From Chloroflexota bacterium (GTDB lineage: Bacteria > Chloroflexota > UBA6077): a stretch of 25,403 nt of DNA. The DNA lies in NCBI GenBank assembly GCA_021806765.1, contig JAJZQR010000056.1, positions 1 to 25,403 of the forward strand, read 5' to 3'. The translations under genes were made by a program, and so were the position numbers. The notes beneath the pieces were generated by a model that was not told where the DNA came from, did not search any database, and saw only the letters and a list, made by a program, of their open reading frames with translations. Shown here piece after piece: positions 1-7,276 of the stretch (the first letter of the stretch is position 1; the number at the start of each line of letters is the position of its first letter).

Positions 1-462
1 ATCCTCGATGCCAGCGGGGATCGGATTGGCACCCACCCCGGCATCGCCTTCTACACCGTCGGCCAGCGGAAGGGGTTGGGATTGGCAGCCGGCCGGCCGA
101 TGTACGTGTTGGAGATAATCCCCGAGCGGAATGCCATTGTGGTGGGCGAGCGGGACCGGCTATACTCGCCTGGCCTGGTGGCGGAGGACCTGAACTGGGT
201 ATCGATAGAGCAGCCATCCGAGACGATCCGGGTTGCCGCGCGCATCCGGTATCGGGCGGCGGAGGTTCCCGCCACGGCGCATTTGCGTGGTGACGGCGCC
301 CTGGAGGTCCAGTTCGACGAACCCCAGAGGGCCGTGTCTCCCGGGCAAGCCGTAGTGCTCTACCAGGGTGACGCAGTGGTGGCCGGTGGAACGATCGTGA
401 AGGTGCAGAGCAGTAGAGACGCGACATGTCGCGTCTCTACCACTGGGTGCCGACAGCTATAG
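1..462 (+). CDS. mnmA: tRNA-specific 2-thiouridylase MnmA, C-terminal part (5' end outside the window)
   Basis: MnmA puts the 2-thio group on the wobble uridine of tRNA-Lys/Glu/Gln in the cytoplasm. The window opens inside the gene in frame 1. The visible residues contain the family's post-catalytic signature (H-PGI-FYTVGQRKGLG, about residues 12-27 of the fragment), then the C-terminal beta-barrel with RIRYR and the SPGQAVVLYQGD motif typical of the MnmA end. The N-terminal PP-loop and catalytic cysteines lie upstream, off the window. The last ~17 codons are odd: they read straight through a 28-bp palindromic repeat (413-440), giving a tail with RDATCRVST before the stop at 460-462, so the native C-terminus was probably replaced. 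larE begins 8 nt later. Identification is firm; the native end is uncertain. Confidence 0.93.
   Translation: MLDASGDRIGTHPGIAFYTVGQRKGLGLAAGRPMYVLEIIPERNAIVVGERDRLYSPGLVAEDLNWVSIEQPSETIRVAARIRYRAAEVPATAHLRGDGALEVQFDEPQRAVSPGQAVVLYQGDAVVAGGTIVKVQSSRDATCRVSTTGCRQL
413..440. repeat. 28-bp perfect palindrome, copy 1
   Basis: Each half is GTAGAGACGCGACA followed by its exact reverse complement, with no loop. Identical 28-bp copies occur at 15077-15104 and 15370-15397. This copy lies inside the last codons of mnmA, where it encodes RDATCRVST. It looks like a REP-type dispersed element, and could form a hairpin in the mnmA-larE transcript. Confidence 0.95.
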
Positions 463-470
463 AGGAGCAC

Positions 471-1301
471 ATGGACGAGTTGCACCAGAAGTACACACAG
501 CTGAAGGGGATCCTGCGTGGCATGGAGAGCGTCGCCGTCGCCTACTCGGGCGGGGTCGACAGCACCTTCCTTCTGAAGGTCGCCGTGGACGAGCTGGGCA
601 GGGATCGGGTTCTGGGGATCACCGCGATCTCGGAGTCCTATCCGGTCCGCGAGCTGGAGGAGGCCAGGAGGCTGGCGGAGGAGATGGGCGCGCGGATCCG
701 CTTGATAGATACCGATGAGCTTTCCAACCCGGACTACGCCAGCAACCCGACGAATCGCTGCTTCCACTGCAAGACCGAACTGTTCACCAAGATCTCCCCG
801 GTCGCCAGGGATGAGGGGCTGAGAGAGATACTGTACGGGGTCAACGCGGACGACCTGGGTGACTTCCGGCCCGGGATCCAGGCCGCCAAGCGGATGGGGG
901 CTCGGGGACCCTTGCAGGAGGCAGGGCTGACCAAGAACGAGATCCGGCTGCTCTCCAGGGAACTGGGGCTCCGGACCTGGGACAAGCCCGCCTACGCCTG
1001 CCTGTCTTCCCGCATACCCTATGGCCAGCGGATCACCAGGGAAGCGCTGCACCAGGTGGATGAGGCCGAGAACTTCCTCCACGATCTGGGATTCCGCCAG
1101 GTGCGGGTTCGCCACCACGACAAGATCGCCCGGATCGAACTGCCCAGGGAGCAGATGGCGAAGCTCCTCTCCGACGGCTCCGCCGAGCTGATCGTGGCCA
1201 AGCTGAAGGAGTTGGGTTACCTCTACGTCACTCTGGACCTTCAAGGCTACCGGACCGGGAGCTTGAACGAGGCAATCGGGGCTGCCAGGGCGGGCTCCTG
1301 A
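471..1301 (+). CDS. larE: ATP-dependent sacrificial sulfur transferase LarE
   Basis: LarE-type PP-loop enzyme of 276 residues. In the known pathway LarE adenylates the carboxylates of the pyridinium dicarboxylate precursor and donates sulfur from its own cysteine, on the way to the nickel-pincer nucleotide cofactor. Visible here: the ATP-binding PP-loop SGGVDS at residues 26-31, the family motif NRCFHCK (C97, C100), and ACLSSRIPYG with C177, which matches the sacrificial Cys176 of the Lactobacillus enzyme by motif and position. The ATG at 471 follows a GAGGAG ribosome site; a longer in-frame start at 426 lies inside the palindrome and is unlikely. No larB, larC or larA is next to it, so the enzyme using the cofactor is not shown. 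Transfer of sulfur to another substrate remains possible. Confidence 0.9.
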   Translation: MDELHQKYTQLKGILRGMESVAVAYSGGVDSTFLLKVAVDELGRDRVLGITAISESYPVRELEEARRLAEEMGARIRLIDTDELSNPDYASNPTNRCFHCKTELFTKISPVARDEGLREILYGVNADDLGDFRPGIQAAKRMGARGPLQEAGLTKNEIRLLSRELGLRTWDKPAYACLSSRIPYGQRITREALHQVDEAENFLHDLGFRQVRVRHHDKIARIELPREQMAKLLSDGSAELIVAKLKELGYLYVTLDLQGYRTGSLNEAIGAARAGS

Positions 1302-1344
1302 CGGCAGCCTTTCCCCCGCGTCTCCGATCATGAAGACTCGACAT

Positions 1345-1351
1345 AAGGAGG
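1345..1351 (+). promoter_or_regulatory. Strong ribosome binding site for the UGA-containing redox gene
   Basis: AAGGAGG stands 9 nt before the ATG at 1361. It fixes the start of the gene whose codon 22 is UGA and argues against initiation downstream of that UGA. Confidence 0.75.
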
Positions 1352-1360
1352 TTCTTCATC

Positions 1361-1840
1361 ATGGCACTGTCCCCCGACGAGGCCGTCAGGAAGGCTCGGG
1401 ATCTGTTCGATCAAGGTTACAGTTGAGCGGAGTCCACCCTGCAGGTACTGCAGGAGGTACTGGGGCTGGAGGGTGAGGCGCTGTGGACGGCAGCCTCCGG
1501 CTTCGGCGGTGGTGTGGGCCGCTGCCAGTCGGTGTGCGGGGCTATGGCCGGGGCGACCATTGCCCTGGGGCTCTACAGTGGCCGGAGTGGGAAGGATCCC
1601 AGGGAAGTCGCCAACGCCGTCCGGCCCGCCGCGAAAGCCCTTGCCCAGGGATTCTCAGCCCGGTTTGGCTCCCTGGAGTGCCGGAGCCTGGTGGCCTTTG
1701 ACTTCAGCACGCCTGAGGGCTACGAGACCTTCCGGAAGAGCGACTCCAAGCAGCAGAGGTGCCACCACTACGTCGCCTACGCTGTGAGGACGGTGGCCGA
1801 AGGGCAGGCCGCCGGGAACCCGCTGGCCCCTCGTTCCTGA
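1361..1840 (+). CDS. C_GCAxxG_C_C family redox protein, probable selenoprotein (in-frame UGA at codon 22)
   Basis: Read from the ATG at 1361 through one in-frame TGA (1424-1426), the product has 159 residues and matches the C_GCAxxG_C_C putative redox family. The N-terminal motif, usually GY-x-C-A-E, reads GYS-UGA-AES, so the UGA sits exactly at a conserved Cys. Further conserved residues follow: C55 and C59 in a CGAMAG motif (59-64), C107, and C134 in RCHHYVAYA. Both sides of the UGA carry family sequence in one frame, and a good ribosome site precedes the ATG. A hairpin just after the UGA fits the bacterial SECIS rules. A simple pipeline would call a truncated gene starting at 1514 or a pseudogene. 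The substrate is unknown. The alternative is a nonsense mutation. Confidence 0.8.
1438..1454 (+). promoter_or_regulatory. Candidate bacterial SECIS hairpin
   Basis: CCTGCAG at 1438-1444 pairs with CTGCAGG at 1448-1454, a 7-bp stem with loop GTA (1445-1447). The loop begins with G and lies 18 nt after the UGA codon. This fits the published bacterial SECIS pattern: short stem, loop starting with G, apical loop about 16-37 nt after UGA. It was found by eye and not folded by program; CTGCAG is itself a palindrome, so chance pairing is possible. Confidence 0.55.
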
Positions 1841-1880
1841 GCCTACTTTCCAGGGGGAACCACAGCATGGAGAGAACGAG

Positions 1881-2585
1881 GTGGGAGTCATGACCGGACT
1901 GGCCGTGGAACTGGTGGCCTTCGATCTCACGGGAACGGTAGTGAGAGATGTCGGGGTGATGGAGGGCGCCCTGAAGGGTGCTCTGAGCCACCACGGTGTG
2001 CCCTTCACCGCGGATGATCTGGCTTCCATGCGGGGGGCCGGGAAGATCGCGGCCTTCAGGTCGCTGGTCGACCGAACCGTTGGCGCGGGACGGGGCTCTG
2101 AAGAGAGCCGCTCCCTCGTCCAGGAGATCTACCTTACCTTCAAGGAGAAGCTTCGGGAGGGCTACGCCCGGGGGCCGGTGGATGAGATCCCAGGCGCTGA
2201 GGCCGCCATGATGTGGCTGCGGGAGCAAGGCGCGAAGGTGGCGGCTACCACGGCCCTGGACAGGGACGTTGCGGGTCCCCTGCTGGAGCGGTTGGGTTGG
2301 AACGAGAGGATCTTCGATAGCGTGGTATCCACCGAGGATGTGCCTCGGGGGCGGCCGGCACCCTACATGATCTTCACGGCAATGATGAGAACCGGTGTCC
2401 TGGACGTGCGCCGGGTGGCGGTGGTGGGCGATACCACACACGACCTAGCGGCGGGAACCAACGCGGGGGCCGGATGGGTGATCGGCGTGCTGACCGGCGC
2501 CCACAGCCTGGAGGCGTTGGGGGCGACACCCCATACCCACCTGCTGAAGAGCGTGGCCGATCTGCCGAAGCTGTTCGAGCGGTAG
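1881..2585 (+). CDS. Phosphonatase-like HAD family hydrolase
   Basis: HAD-superfamily phosphatase-type protein of 234 residues from GTG 1881, or 231 from ATG 1890; both have purine-rich leaders and 1890 has the better-placed GAGGTG. Numbered from 1890: the nucleophile motif FDLTGT (D12), a cap-region lysine K52 in RGAGKIAAFRSL, a Thr-Thr motif-II region (AATTAL), the phosphonatase-style VPRGRPAPYMI segment, and the metal-binding motif VVGDTTHDLAAG. D12 and K52 lie where Bacillus PhnX has its nucleophile Asp12 and Schiff-base Lys53, and GRPAP is typical of PhnX-like proteins. The pattern fits the PhnX-like subgroup. The true substrate is unknown and no phosphonate genes are nearby. Confidence 0.82.
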   Translation: MGVMTGLAVELVAFDLTGTVVRDVGVMEGALKGALSHHGVPFTADDLASMRGAGKIAAFRSLVDRTVGAGRGSEESRSLVQEIYLTFKEKLREGYARGPVDEIPGAEAAMMWLREQGAKVAATTALDRDVAGPLLERLGWNERIFDSVVSTEDVPRGRPAPYMIFTAMMRTGVLDVRRVAVVGDTTHDLAAGTNAGAGWVIGVLTGAHSLEALGATPHTHLLKSVADLPKLFER

Positions 2586-2591
2586 AGTTTC

Positions 2592-2687
2592 CCTCTCCCT
2601 CTGGGAGAAGATCAGGGTGAGGGCTCTCAGTCTAGCCCCGAACGAGCCCTCACCCGCCCTTCGAGCGGCCTCTCCCAGAGGGAGAGG
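2592..2687. repeat. Imperfect inverted repeat between the HAD and SDR genes
   Basis: A left arm at about 2592-2625 (CCTCTCCCTCTGGGAGA, then AGGGTGAGGGCTC) is mirrored by a right arm at 2644-2687 (GAGCCCTCACCC, then TCTCCCAGAGGGAGAGG). A shorter related piece, CTCTCC-TCGA-GGGAGAG, follows at about 2710-2727. It has the look of a dispersed, folded intergenic repeat and may act as a terminator or RNA-stabilising hairpin. It fills most of the 179-nt gap. Confidence 0.8.
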
Positions 2688-2764
2688 CGTGAACCATCCT
2701 GCAAGCTGCCTCTCCTCGAGGGAGAGACGAAGGATCAACCCAGCTAAGCATATTGGAGGCGAGG

Positions 2765-3550
2765 ATGGGCGAGACGGGCGAGAGGCCCATGTTGAAGAAG
2801 TTCGATCTCACGGGTAAGGTGGCGCTGGTGACGGGCGCGAGTCGAGGTATCGGGGGAGAAATAGCGCTGGCGCTGGCCGAGGCCGGGGCCGATATGGCGC
2901 TGGTGGCGCGGACGGAGGACGCCCTGCAGGCGATGGCCGGCCGGGTGCGGGAGCTGGGCAGGAGGGCCCTGGCAGTGTCCACCGACGTCGCTCAGGTCTC
3001 GGCTCTTCCCGCCATGGTGGACCGGGTGGTGGCGGAGTTCGGCCGGATAGACATCCTGGTCAATGCTGCCGGGATCCAGTGTCGCAAGCCGATACTGGAG
3101 GTGACCGAGGAGGATTGGGACGGGGTCAACTCCGTCAACCTGAAGGCTGTGTACTTCTGTTCCCAGGCTGTAGCCAGACAGATGCTGAAGCAGGGGAAAG
3201 GGAAGATAGTCAACATCGCCTCCCTCACGTCTTCCATCGGCATAGCCAACGTGAGCATCTACACCGCCACCAAGTCTGGGGTGTTGGGGTTGACGCGAGT
3301 GATGTCCAAGGAGTGGTCCCGGCAGGGGATCAACGTCAACGCCATCGCCCCCGGCTACTTCAGGACGGAGATGACCAAGCGGCTGTACGACGATCCGGCA
3401 ATGCATCAGTGGATCCTCGACCGCACCCCCATGGGAAGATGGGGAGAGTTGGAGGATCTGAAGGGGGTGGGAGTGTTCCTGGCTTCGGATGCCTCGGACT
3501 TCATCACCGGTCAGTTGATCAACGTGGACGGCGGCTGGCTGTCGGCCTGA
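2765..3550 (+). CDS. Short-chain dehydrogenase/reductase (SDR), classical type
   Basis: NAD(P)-dependent oxidoreductase of 261 residues from ATG 2765, which follows GGAGG at 2756-2760. An internal ATG at 2789 would give the common 253-residue length and is also plausible. From 2765: the nucleotide-binding motif TGASRGIG at 23-30, NAAG at 100-103, catalytic S153, and Y166-x3-K170 in YTATK, with the usual 13-residue Ser-Tyr spacing. PGYFRTEMT and the C-terminal GQLINVDGGW are typical. Overall resemblance is to gluconate 5-dehydrogenase and 2-deoxy-D-gluconate 3-dehydrogenase type SDRs, but substrate cannot be read from sequence. queG starts 5 nt after its stop, suggesting co-transcription without a clear shared pathway. 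Confidence 0.9.
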   Translation: MGETGERPMLKKFDLTGKVALVTGASRGIGGEIALALAEAGADMALVARTEDALQAMAGRVRELGRRALAVSTDVAQVSALPAMVDRVVAEFGRIDILVNAAGIQCRKPILEVTEEDWDGVNSVNLKAVYFCSQAVARQMLKQGKGKIVNIASLTSSIGIANVSIYTATKSGVLGLTRVMSKEWSRQGINVNAIAPGYFRTEMTKRLYDDPAMHQWILDRTPMGRWGELEDLKGVGVFLASDASDFITGQLINVDGGWLSA

Positions 3551-3555
3551 CTGAC

Positions 3556-4821
3556 ATGGGGCTGAAGGAGCAACTCAAAGAGCGGGCTCAGGAGGCCGGC
3601 TTCGACCTGGTGGGGGTGACCTCGGCGGATCCCCTGCCGGAGGCGGAAGATGCTACCCTGGGGCGGCTGCGCTCCGGCCTTCTAGACGGGATGGGCTGGA
3701 TCACCGAGGAGCGGGTTCGTCTCTCCTGCGACCCAACGAGGCTGCTCCCCGGCGCCCAATCGATAGTGGTACTGGGCAAGTCCTACCTCGCGCCGGAGCC
3801 TCAAAACGGCTCGCCGGGCGGGGGGCCTAGAGGCCGGATCGCCCGCTACGCCCGAGGCGACGACTACCACGACCTTCTTCCCCCCAGGATGGAGCTGTTG
3901 CTGGACTCGCTGGCCGCCTCACTCGGTGTTGCGCATGCCCCTGTGGGTGCTCCGGCACGAAGGAGCGTGGCGCGACGAGCGGTAGGGCGGGGGCTTGTCC
4001 CCCGCCGCCCGGACGATGCTGGAATCCCGGCGGCAGGGCAGAGCGCCCTGCCCTACACTTCTCTTGGAGCAGGTCGGTTCAGCAGCAGGCTCTTCGTGGA
4101 TAGCGGCCCCCTGTCGGAGAAGGCCGTGGCGGTCCGGTCGGGCGTCGGCTGGTTTGGGAAGAACGGTTGCGTCCTGACCCGGGACCACGGCTCGTGGGTG
4201 CTCCTGGCGGAGATCGTCACCGACCTGGAACTGGAACCGGACCCTCCCCTCCGACGGGATTGTGGCCAATGCCGCCTCTGTCTCGACCACTGCCCCACCG
4301 GCGCCCTGGTAGAGCCCTACGTGGTAGACGCCCGCCGCTGCATCTCCTACCTGACCATCGAGCACAAGGGTGCTATACCCCTGGAGCTTCGATCTCTGAT
4401 GGGCGACTGGGTCTTCGGCTGCGACGTATGCCAGGAGGTATGTCCTCACAACCGGCTGGCGCGGCCTACCGATGATGCCGCCTTCGGCGCCAGGCCGGGC
4501 GTGGGCTCTTCCCCGGCGCTGATCCCTCTGCTGAGTCTTGATCGGGAAGGGTTCAAGAAGCTGTTCCGGGGTAGCCCGCTGCTCAGGCCAAAGCGGAAGG
4601 GGCTGCTGCGGAACGTGGCGGTGGCGCTGGGCAATTCCGGCGACTCGACCGCAGTTCCGGCTCTGGCTGGAGCCCTGGAGGATGAGGAGGCCGTGGTCCG
4701 GTCTCACGCCGCCTGGGCATTGGGGCAGATAGGGGGCTCCGCGGCTCGCCTCGCCCTGGACCGAGCCCTGGCCCGCGAGACCGACGAGGCCGTTCGTGCG
4801 GGGATCCACAACCCTCTATAA
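3556..4821 (+). CDS. queG: Epoxyqueuosine reductase QueG (with an in-frame repeat-derived insert)
   Basis: QueG makes the last step of queuosine tRNA modification, reducing epoxyqueuosine with cobalamin and two [4Fe-4S] clusters. The 421-residue product shows the family order: N-terminal domain with GRIARYARGDDYHDLL (93-108), catalytic-region FVDSGP with D182, GVGWFGKN (196-203), cluster cysteines C236, C239, C242, C246, then C289, C292, C296 with CPHN, and a C-terminal HEAT-like helical end (about 350-415). Odd: residues about 130-170, between the N-terminal domain and FVDSGP, are a low-complexity Arg/Pro/Gly stretch absent from ordinary QueG. DNA 3982-4056 inside it is a two-hairpin repeat of 75 bp, exactly 25 codons, so the frame survives. 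Activity is likely but not certain. Confidence 0.92.
   Translation: MGLKEQLKERAQEAGFDLVGVTSADPLPEAEDATLGRLRSGLLDGMGWITEERVRLSCDPTRLLPGAQSIVVLGKSYLAPEPQNGSPGGGPRGRIARYARGDDYHDLLPPRMELLLDSLAASLGVAHAPVGAPARRSVARRAVGRGLVPRRPDDAGIPAAGQSALPYTSLGAGRFSSRLFVDSGPLSEKAVAVRSGVGWFGKNGCVLTRDHGSWVLLAEIVTDLELEPDPPLRRDCGQCRLCLDHCPTGALVEPYVVDARRCISYLTIEHKGAIPLELRSLMGDWVFGCDVCQEVCPHNRLARPTDDAAFGARPGVGSSPALIPLLSLDREGFKKLFRGSPLLRPKRKGLLRNVAVALGNSGDSTAVPALAGALEDEEAVVRSHAAWALGQIGGSAARLALDRALARETDEAVRAGIHNPL
3982..4056. repeat. Two-hairpin repeat element inserted in frame in queG
   Basis: Terminal inverted repeats GTAGGGC (3982-3988) and GCCCTAC (4050-4056) enclose two hairpins: GGCGGGGG/CCCCCGCC (3986-3993 with 3999-4006) and GGCAGGGC/GCCCTGCC (4032-4039 with 4045-4052). 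The layout is the same as in the elements at 19854-19917 and 21856-21921. The sequence is 75 bp and keeps the reading frame. Confidence 0.78.
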
Positions 4822-4870
4822 TAACGGCGAAGAAGCCATCGGTCTGAATCGCAGCAGAAGGAGGTCCAGC

Positions 4871-6235
4871 ATGCCGACCCTCGAGGGTTTCATCGCCCAG
4901 AACGAGACCCGTTTCCTGGAGGAATTGAAGGACTTCATCCGCATCCCCAGTGTCGGCGCCTTGCCCGAGCATCGGGAGGACATGGATCGCTGCGCCAACT
5001 ACGCGGCGGAGCAGTTGCGAGCCATCGGGATGCAGAGGGCGGAGGTGATGCCTACCGGCGGGGCGCCGGCCGTCTACGGCGAATGGCTGGGGGCTCCCGG
5101 CCGGCCGACGGTGCTGGTGTACGGTCACTACGACGTCCAGCCGGTGGATCCGGTGGATCTGTGGTCCAATCCGCCCTTCGATCCGCAGGTCAGGGGGAAC
5201 GAGTTGTACGCCCGCGGGGCGGCGGACGATAAAGGACAGGTTTTCCTGCACTGGAAGGCGGTCGAGGCCCACATGCGGGTGAACGGCCGGCTTCCGGTCA
5301 ACCTGAAGTTCCTCATCGAGGGCGAGGAGGAGACCGGCAGCGCCCACCTGGGTCGCTTTCTGGAGGAGAACCGGGATCTGCTGAAGACCGACCTGGTGGT
5401 GGTGTCGGACACGGGGTGGTTCGACAGGGGCGTTCCTTCCATCTGCTACGGACTCCGGGGTCTGGCCTACCTGCAGGTGAACCTGAAGGTGGCTGACACC
5501 GACCTCCACTCCGGCAGTTTCGGTGGGGCTGTGGCCAACCCGATCCAGGTGCTGGCCGAGATCATCGCGGGCCTGAAGGATGACGACGGTCGCATCACCG
5601 TGCCTGGCTTCTACGATCGAGTGCGCCCCATCAGTCCGGAGGAGCGGCAGCAGTTCGCCAGCCTGCCCTTCGACGCGGAGAAGTACCGCAAGGAGATCGG
5701 CGCCGTGGCGCTCTGGGGCGAGGAGGGCTACTCTACCCTGGAGCGGGTCTGGGCACGGCCCACCCTGGACATCAACGGGATCTGGGGAGGGTTCACCGGG
5801 GAGGGCAGCAAGACGGTCCTTCCGGCGCGGGCTTCCGCGAAGCTGAGTTGCCGGCTGGTGCCGGATCAAGATCCCGACGAGATCCTGCGGCTGGTCTCGG
5901 ACCGCTTACGAGGGCTCTGCCCGCCCACGGTGGAAATGGAGATCGTCCCGATGCACGGCGGGAAGCCGGCTCTCACACCCCTGGACCATCCCGCCGTTCA
6001 GGCGGCCGCCAGGGCGATGGAGCGTGCCTTCCAGAAGCGTCCAGCTTTCGTGCGGTCCGGGGGCTCGATCCCCGTCGTGGCCTCCTTCGGCGAGGTCCTG
6101 GGCGCTCCCTCCGTCCTGATGGGGTTCGCTCTGCCCGACGATCACGCCCACGCCCCTGACGAGCGGCTCGACCTGGGGAACTTCTTCGGAGGGATCCGGG
6201 CCGCGGCCTTCCTCTGGGAGGAGTTGGGCCGGTAA
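4871..6235 (+). CDS. M20 family dipeptidase / metallopeptidase
   Basis: Zinc-dependent peptidase of 454 residues, normal for the M20 dipeptidase subgroup. ATG 4871 follows AAGGAGG (4858-4864) at 6 nt, which decides against longer in-frame starts overlapping queG. Motifs in order: VLVYGHYDVQP with metal ligand H86 and D88, RGAADDKG with D119, IEGEEETGS (catalytic and metal Glu around 153-154), DLHSG, GGSIPVV, and the final metal histidine in HAHAPDE. The middle part is the dimerisation/lid domain. No signal peptide is seen, so it probably acts on dipeptides or related amides in the cytoplasm. The exact substrate is unknown. Confidence 0.92.
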   Translation: MPTLEGFIAQNETRFLEELKDFIRIPSVGALPEHREDMDRCANYAAEQLRAIGMQRAEVMPTGGAPAVYGEWLGAPGRPTVLVYGHYDVQPVDPVDLWSNPPFDPQVRGNELYARGAADDKGQVFLHWKAVEAHMRVNGRLPVNLKFLIEGEEETGSAHLGRFLEENRDLLKTDLVVVSDTGWFDRGVPSICYGLRGLAYLQVNLKVADTDLHSGSFGGAVANPIQVLAEIIAGLKDDDGRITVPGFYDRVRPISPEERQQFASLPFDAEKYRKEIGAVALWGEEGYSTLERVWARPTLDINGIWGGFTGEGSKTVLPARASAKLSCRLVPDQDPDEILRLVSDRLRGLCPPTVEMEIVPMHGGKPALTPLDHPAVQAAARAMERAFQKRPAFVRSGGSIPVVASFGEVLGAPSVLMGFALPDDHAHAPDERLDLGNFFGGIRAAAFLWEELGR

Positions 6236-6262
6236 TCTGATCCCTGTGGAGCTTCGTTTGCT

Positions 6263-7276
6263 ATGGCCCATCCACCGAAGACCGCACGTCGGGGCAGCCA
6301 GTGGAGGTACTACGGCCTGATCGCGCTGGCGGCGACCATGTGGGGCAGCCTGGGGGTGATGACCAAGGACCTGTACGCCCTGGGTATGGGTCCTTGGTCC
6401 CTCACCTTCTTCCGCACCTCCCTGGGTTTCCTGGCCTTCGGGATAGTGATCCTTCTATCTGATCGTTCGTGGCTCCGGGTCCGGGCGCGGGACCTACCCT
6501 TCCTGGCCCTCTTCGGGCTGATCAGTACCTCGGCTTTCTATGCCCTCTACCTGTACACCATCAGCCTTACCAGCGTGGCGGCTGCCGCCGTGCTGCTGTA
6601 CACGGCTCCGGCCTTCGCGGCGATCATGGCCCGCTTCGCCTTCCGGGAGGGGATAACCCCGGTCAAAGTGGTGGCGCTCTTGCTGACCTTCGTCGGGTGC
6701 GTGCTGGTGGCCGGACTCCAATCAGGTGCGCCGGTGGTGACTCCCCTGGGGATCGCTACCGGGTTGGGCTCGGCCATCACCTACGCCAGCTTCGGCATCA
6801 TGGGGAAGCGGGCTCGGGAGCGGTACAGCCCCTGGACCATCAACTTCTACTCCATGGCCTTCGCGACCCTCTTCCTGGCTCCAGTGCTGGCTCTTCCTGA
6901 CGTTTCCCTCGGCCCGTATCCCACGGAGGTGTGGCTGCTGTTGGCGGTCATGACCGCCGGTCCAACCCTGCTCTCCAGAGCCCTCTACGTTTCGGCCGTC
7001 AAGCATGTGGAGGCCAGTCGCGCCGCCATCGTGGCTACCGTGGAGCCGGTGGCGGCGGCCGTCTTCGCCTTCGCCCTGCTGGGCGAACTGCTCTCTACCA
7101 GCCAGCTATTCGGGGGCTTCCTGGTGCTGGCGGGATCGGTGCTCGCGCAACGGCCGGTTCTATCAACCCGCCGCCCACCCTCGCCGGTTCCCATGGACTT
7201 TGTGATGGCTAGCACAAACGAGCCTATTGGTGTACAATCGCGGCAAACCCACCCTGCTTCCAGGATAGACCTATGA
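6263..7276 (+). CDS. EamA/DMT family transporter
   Basis: Membrane protein of 337 residues with about ten hydrophobic segments in two homologous five-helix halves, the standard drug/metabolite transporter plan. Clear EamA features are MWGSLGVMTK in the first helix, YTAPAFAAIMARFAFREG closing repeat 1, and ASRAAIVATVEPVAAAVFAFALLGE in repeat 2. A hydrophilic tail of about 35 residues follows the last helix. The stop overlaps the start of the sensor kinase gene by 4 nt (ATGA), so the two are probably translationally coupled. Substrate is unknown: family members carry amino acids, nucleosides or small metabolites. Confidence 0.9.
   Translation: MAHPPKTARRGSQWRYYGLIALAATMWGSLGVMTKDLYALGMGPWSLTFFRTSLGFLAFGIVILLSDRSWLRVRARDLPFLALFGLISTSAFYALYLYTISLTSVAAAAVLLYTAPAFAAIMARFAFREGITPVKVVALLLTFVGCVLVAGLQSGAPVVTPLGIATGLGSAITYASFGIMGKRARERYSPWTINFYSMAFATLFLAPVLALPDVSLGPYPTEVWLLLAVMTAGPTLLSRALYVSAVKHVEASRAAIVATVEPVAAAVFAFALLGELLSTSQLFGGFLVLAGSVLAQRPVLSTRRPPSPVPMDFVMASTNEPIGVQSRQTHPASRIDL

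Noticed and set aside
360..1331. Long open frame on the - strand opposite larE (323 codons)
   Set aside because: It is opposite a clear LarE gene and its product is Leu/Gly/Pro-rich without any domain; a high-GC shadow.
1424..1426. In-frame TGA read as evidence of a pseudogene
   Set aside because: There is no other frame damage, the TGA replaces a conserved redox Cys exactly, and a SECIS-like hairpin follows. Selenocysteine explains it better, though not proven.
4583..5869. 428-codon open frame on the - strand across queG and the M20 gene
   Set aside because: No recognisable protein features; spans two convincing + strand genes.
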